Shown: positions 63,564 through 64,000 of the stretch, in pieces | How positions within the stretch are numbered: the stretch's first letter is position 1 | Layout: each line of letters starts with the position of its first letter | Origin: Rhizobiales bacterium 2SD | GTDB lineage: Bacteria; Pseudomonadota; Alphaproteobacteria; Rhizobiales; Beijerinckiaceae | DNA length: 64,000 bases | NCBI GenBank assembly: GCA_005502805.1 | Contig: SCMY01000005.1 | Coordinates: forward strand, 248,001-312,000 | Direction of reading: 5' to 3' | Program-made: the position numbers and the translations under genes | Notes under the pieces: generated by a model | Database searches by the model: none | What the model was told of the DNA's origin: nothing | The model's input: the letters and a program-made list of their open reading frames with translations, nothing else

Positions 63564-64000
63564 TCAGGCAAGCGACTGCTTGGCGGCGGCCTGCGCCGCG
63601 CTTTCCAGCCGGCTGATGCCGCGATAGGCGGTGACGAGGGCGGCGATGCCGAACAGCACCGCGCCGAGAGCCGACCCGGCGAGCGCTCCCTTGGGTCCGG
63701 CATATTGCGCGCCCAGCCAGGCCAGCGGCACGGTGCCGAGCGTGGCGCGGCCCCAGCTGAACAGGGTCGAGTAGAACGGCATGCCGAGATTGTTGAAGGC
63801 GGCGTTGGCGACGAACAGCGCGCCGACGAAGAGCCACATCGGCCCGGCGATCAGGCAGAAGAAGGCGACGAGCTCGGCGGTCTCGCCGCCGGTTCCGAAC
63901 AGCGCGGCGATCTGGTGGCGCAGCAGCGCCAGCAGCACTGCCACCACAACGACATAGGCCGCCGCGGAGCCGACCGCGTCGGTCAGTGCCCGGCGCATCC
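63564..64000 (-). CDS. MATE family efflux transporter, partial C-terminus
   Basis: The last 145 residues of a multi-helix membrane protein whose start lies beyond the right edge. Segments such as VVVVAVLLALLRHQIAALF, FFCLIAGPMWLFVGALFVAN and AAFNNLGMPFYSTLFSWGRA fit the C-terminal helices of MATE multidrug/cation antiporters. It ends 62 bases upstream of the DUF937 start on the same strand. Confidence 0.82.
   Translation of the reverse strand, partial: MRRALTDAVGSAAAYVVVVAVLLALLRHQIAALFGTGGETAELVAFFCLIAGPMWLFVGALFVANAAFNNLGMPFYSTLFSWGRATLGTVPLAWLGAQYAGPKGALAGSALGAVLFGIAALVTAYRGISRLESAAQAAAKQSLA

Overview
The window is high-GC, gene-dense bacterial chromosome. Gene content and order (a PodJ/Sel1-type polarity protein, ribF-ileS-lspA, an M16 peptidase pair before mutL, an rsmD/pseudouridine synthase/tadA block, a DUF4170/DUF374/waaA/lpxK lipid A block, ubiA-rsmE-gshA, DUF1127, DUF2093, DUF6101) point to an alphaproteobacterium of the order Hyphomicrobiales (Rhizobiales), most like Bosea. 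That is inference from gene families, not from a marker gene. No rRNA, tRNA, CRISPR array or transposase was found.

Layout. 0.2-3.6 kb: a large coiled-coil/Sel1 polarity protein (-), then a MerR regulator (+) closed by a clear terminator. 4.6-10 kb: a beta-oxidation operon (acyl-CoA dehydrogenase, thiolase, FadB-type enzyme) preceded by a perfect 24-bp operator-like dyad. 10-14.3 kb: a divergent LysR/SDR pair, a small membrane protein, a peptide deformylase homologue that has lost two metal ligands, and an omega-amino acid aminotransferase (-). 14.4-19.9 kb: a CadC-like membrane-anchored TPR protein, a TipF-like degenerate EAL protein, a HAD phosphatase, a CheY (-) and a MaoC hydratase. 20-24.6 kb: ribF, ileS, lspA. 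24.8-30.1 kb: a periplasmic protein, an M16B peptidase pair and mutL.

30.1-32.6 kb is the most unusual part. It is an islet between mutL and rsmD holding a DUF2306 membrane protein, a small secreted beta-barrel-like protein, a second diverged copy of the last 69 codons of mutL, and an overlapping pair of a His-rich (HNH/AHH-like) putative nuclease toxin with a DUF2019 protein that may be its immunity partner. 32.7-36.5 kb returns to core genes: rsmD, a pseudouridine synthase with very long Arg/Gly-rich tails, tadA and a GNAT acetyltransferase.

36.5-45.8 kb: an AT-rich gap, an M15-type peptidase, a TSUP exporter divergent from an ArsR regulator, a patatin, a hydrolase carrying every known fluoroacetate dehalogenase active-site residue, purD, xseA, an SGNH hydrolase and a dienelactone-hydrolase-like protein. 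45.6-53.3 kb: lipid A/Kdo genes, a CysQ-like phosphatase, DUF6101, ubiA and rsmE. 53.4-56.2 kb: two different glutamate-cysteine-ligase-fold enzymes. 56.3-59 kb: an orphan Flp/Tad pilin cassette whose second member carries a Cys-rich adhesin-like domain. 59-64 kb: LysR divergent from DUF1127, a chemoreceptor, a DUF937 protein and the C-terminal part of a MATE transporter running off the right edge.
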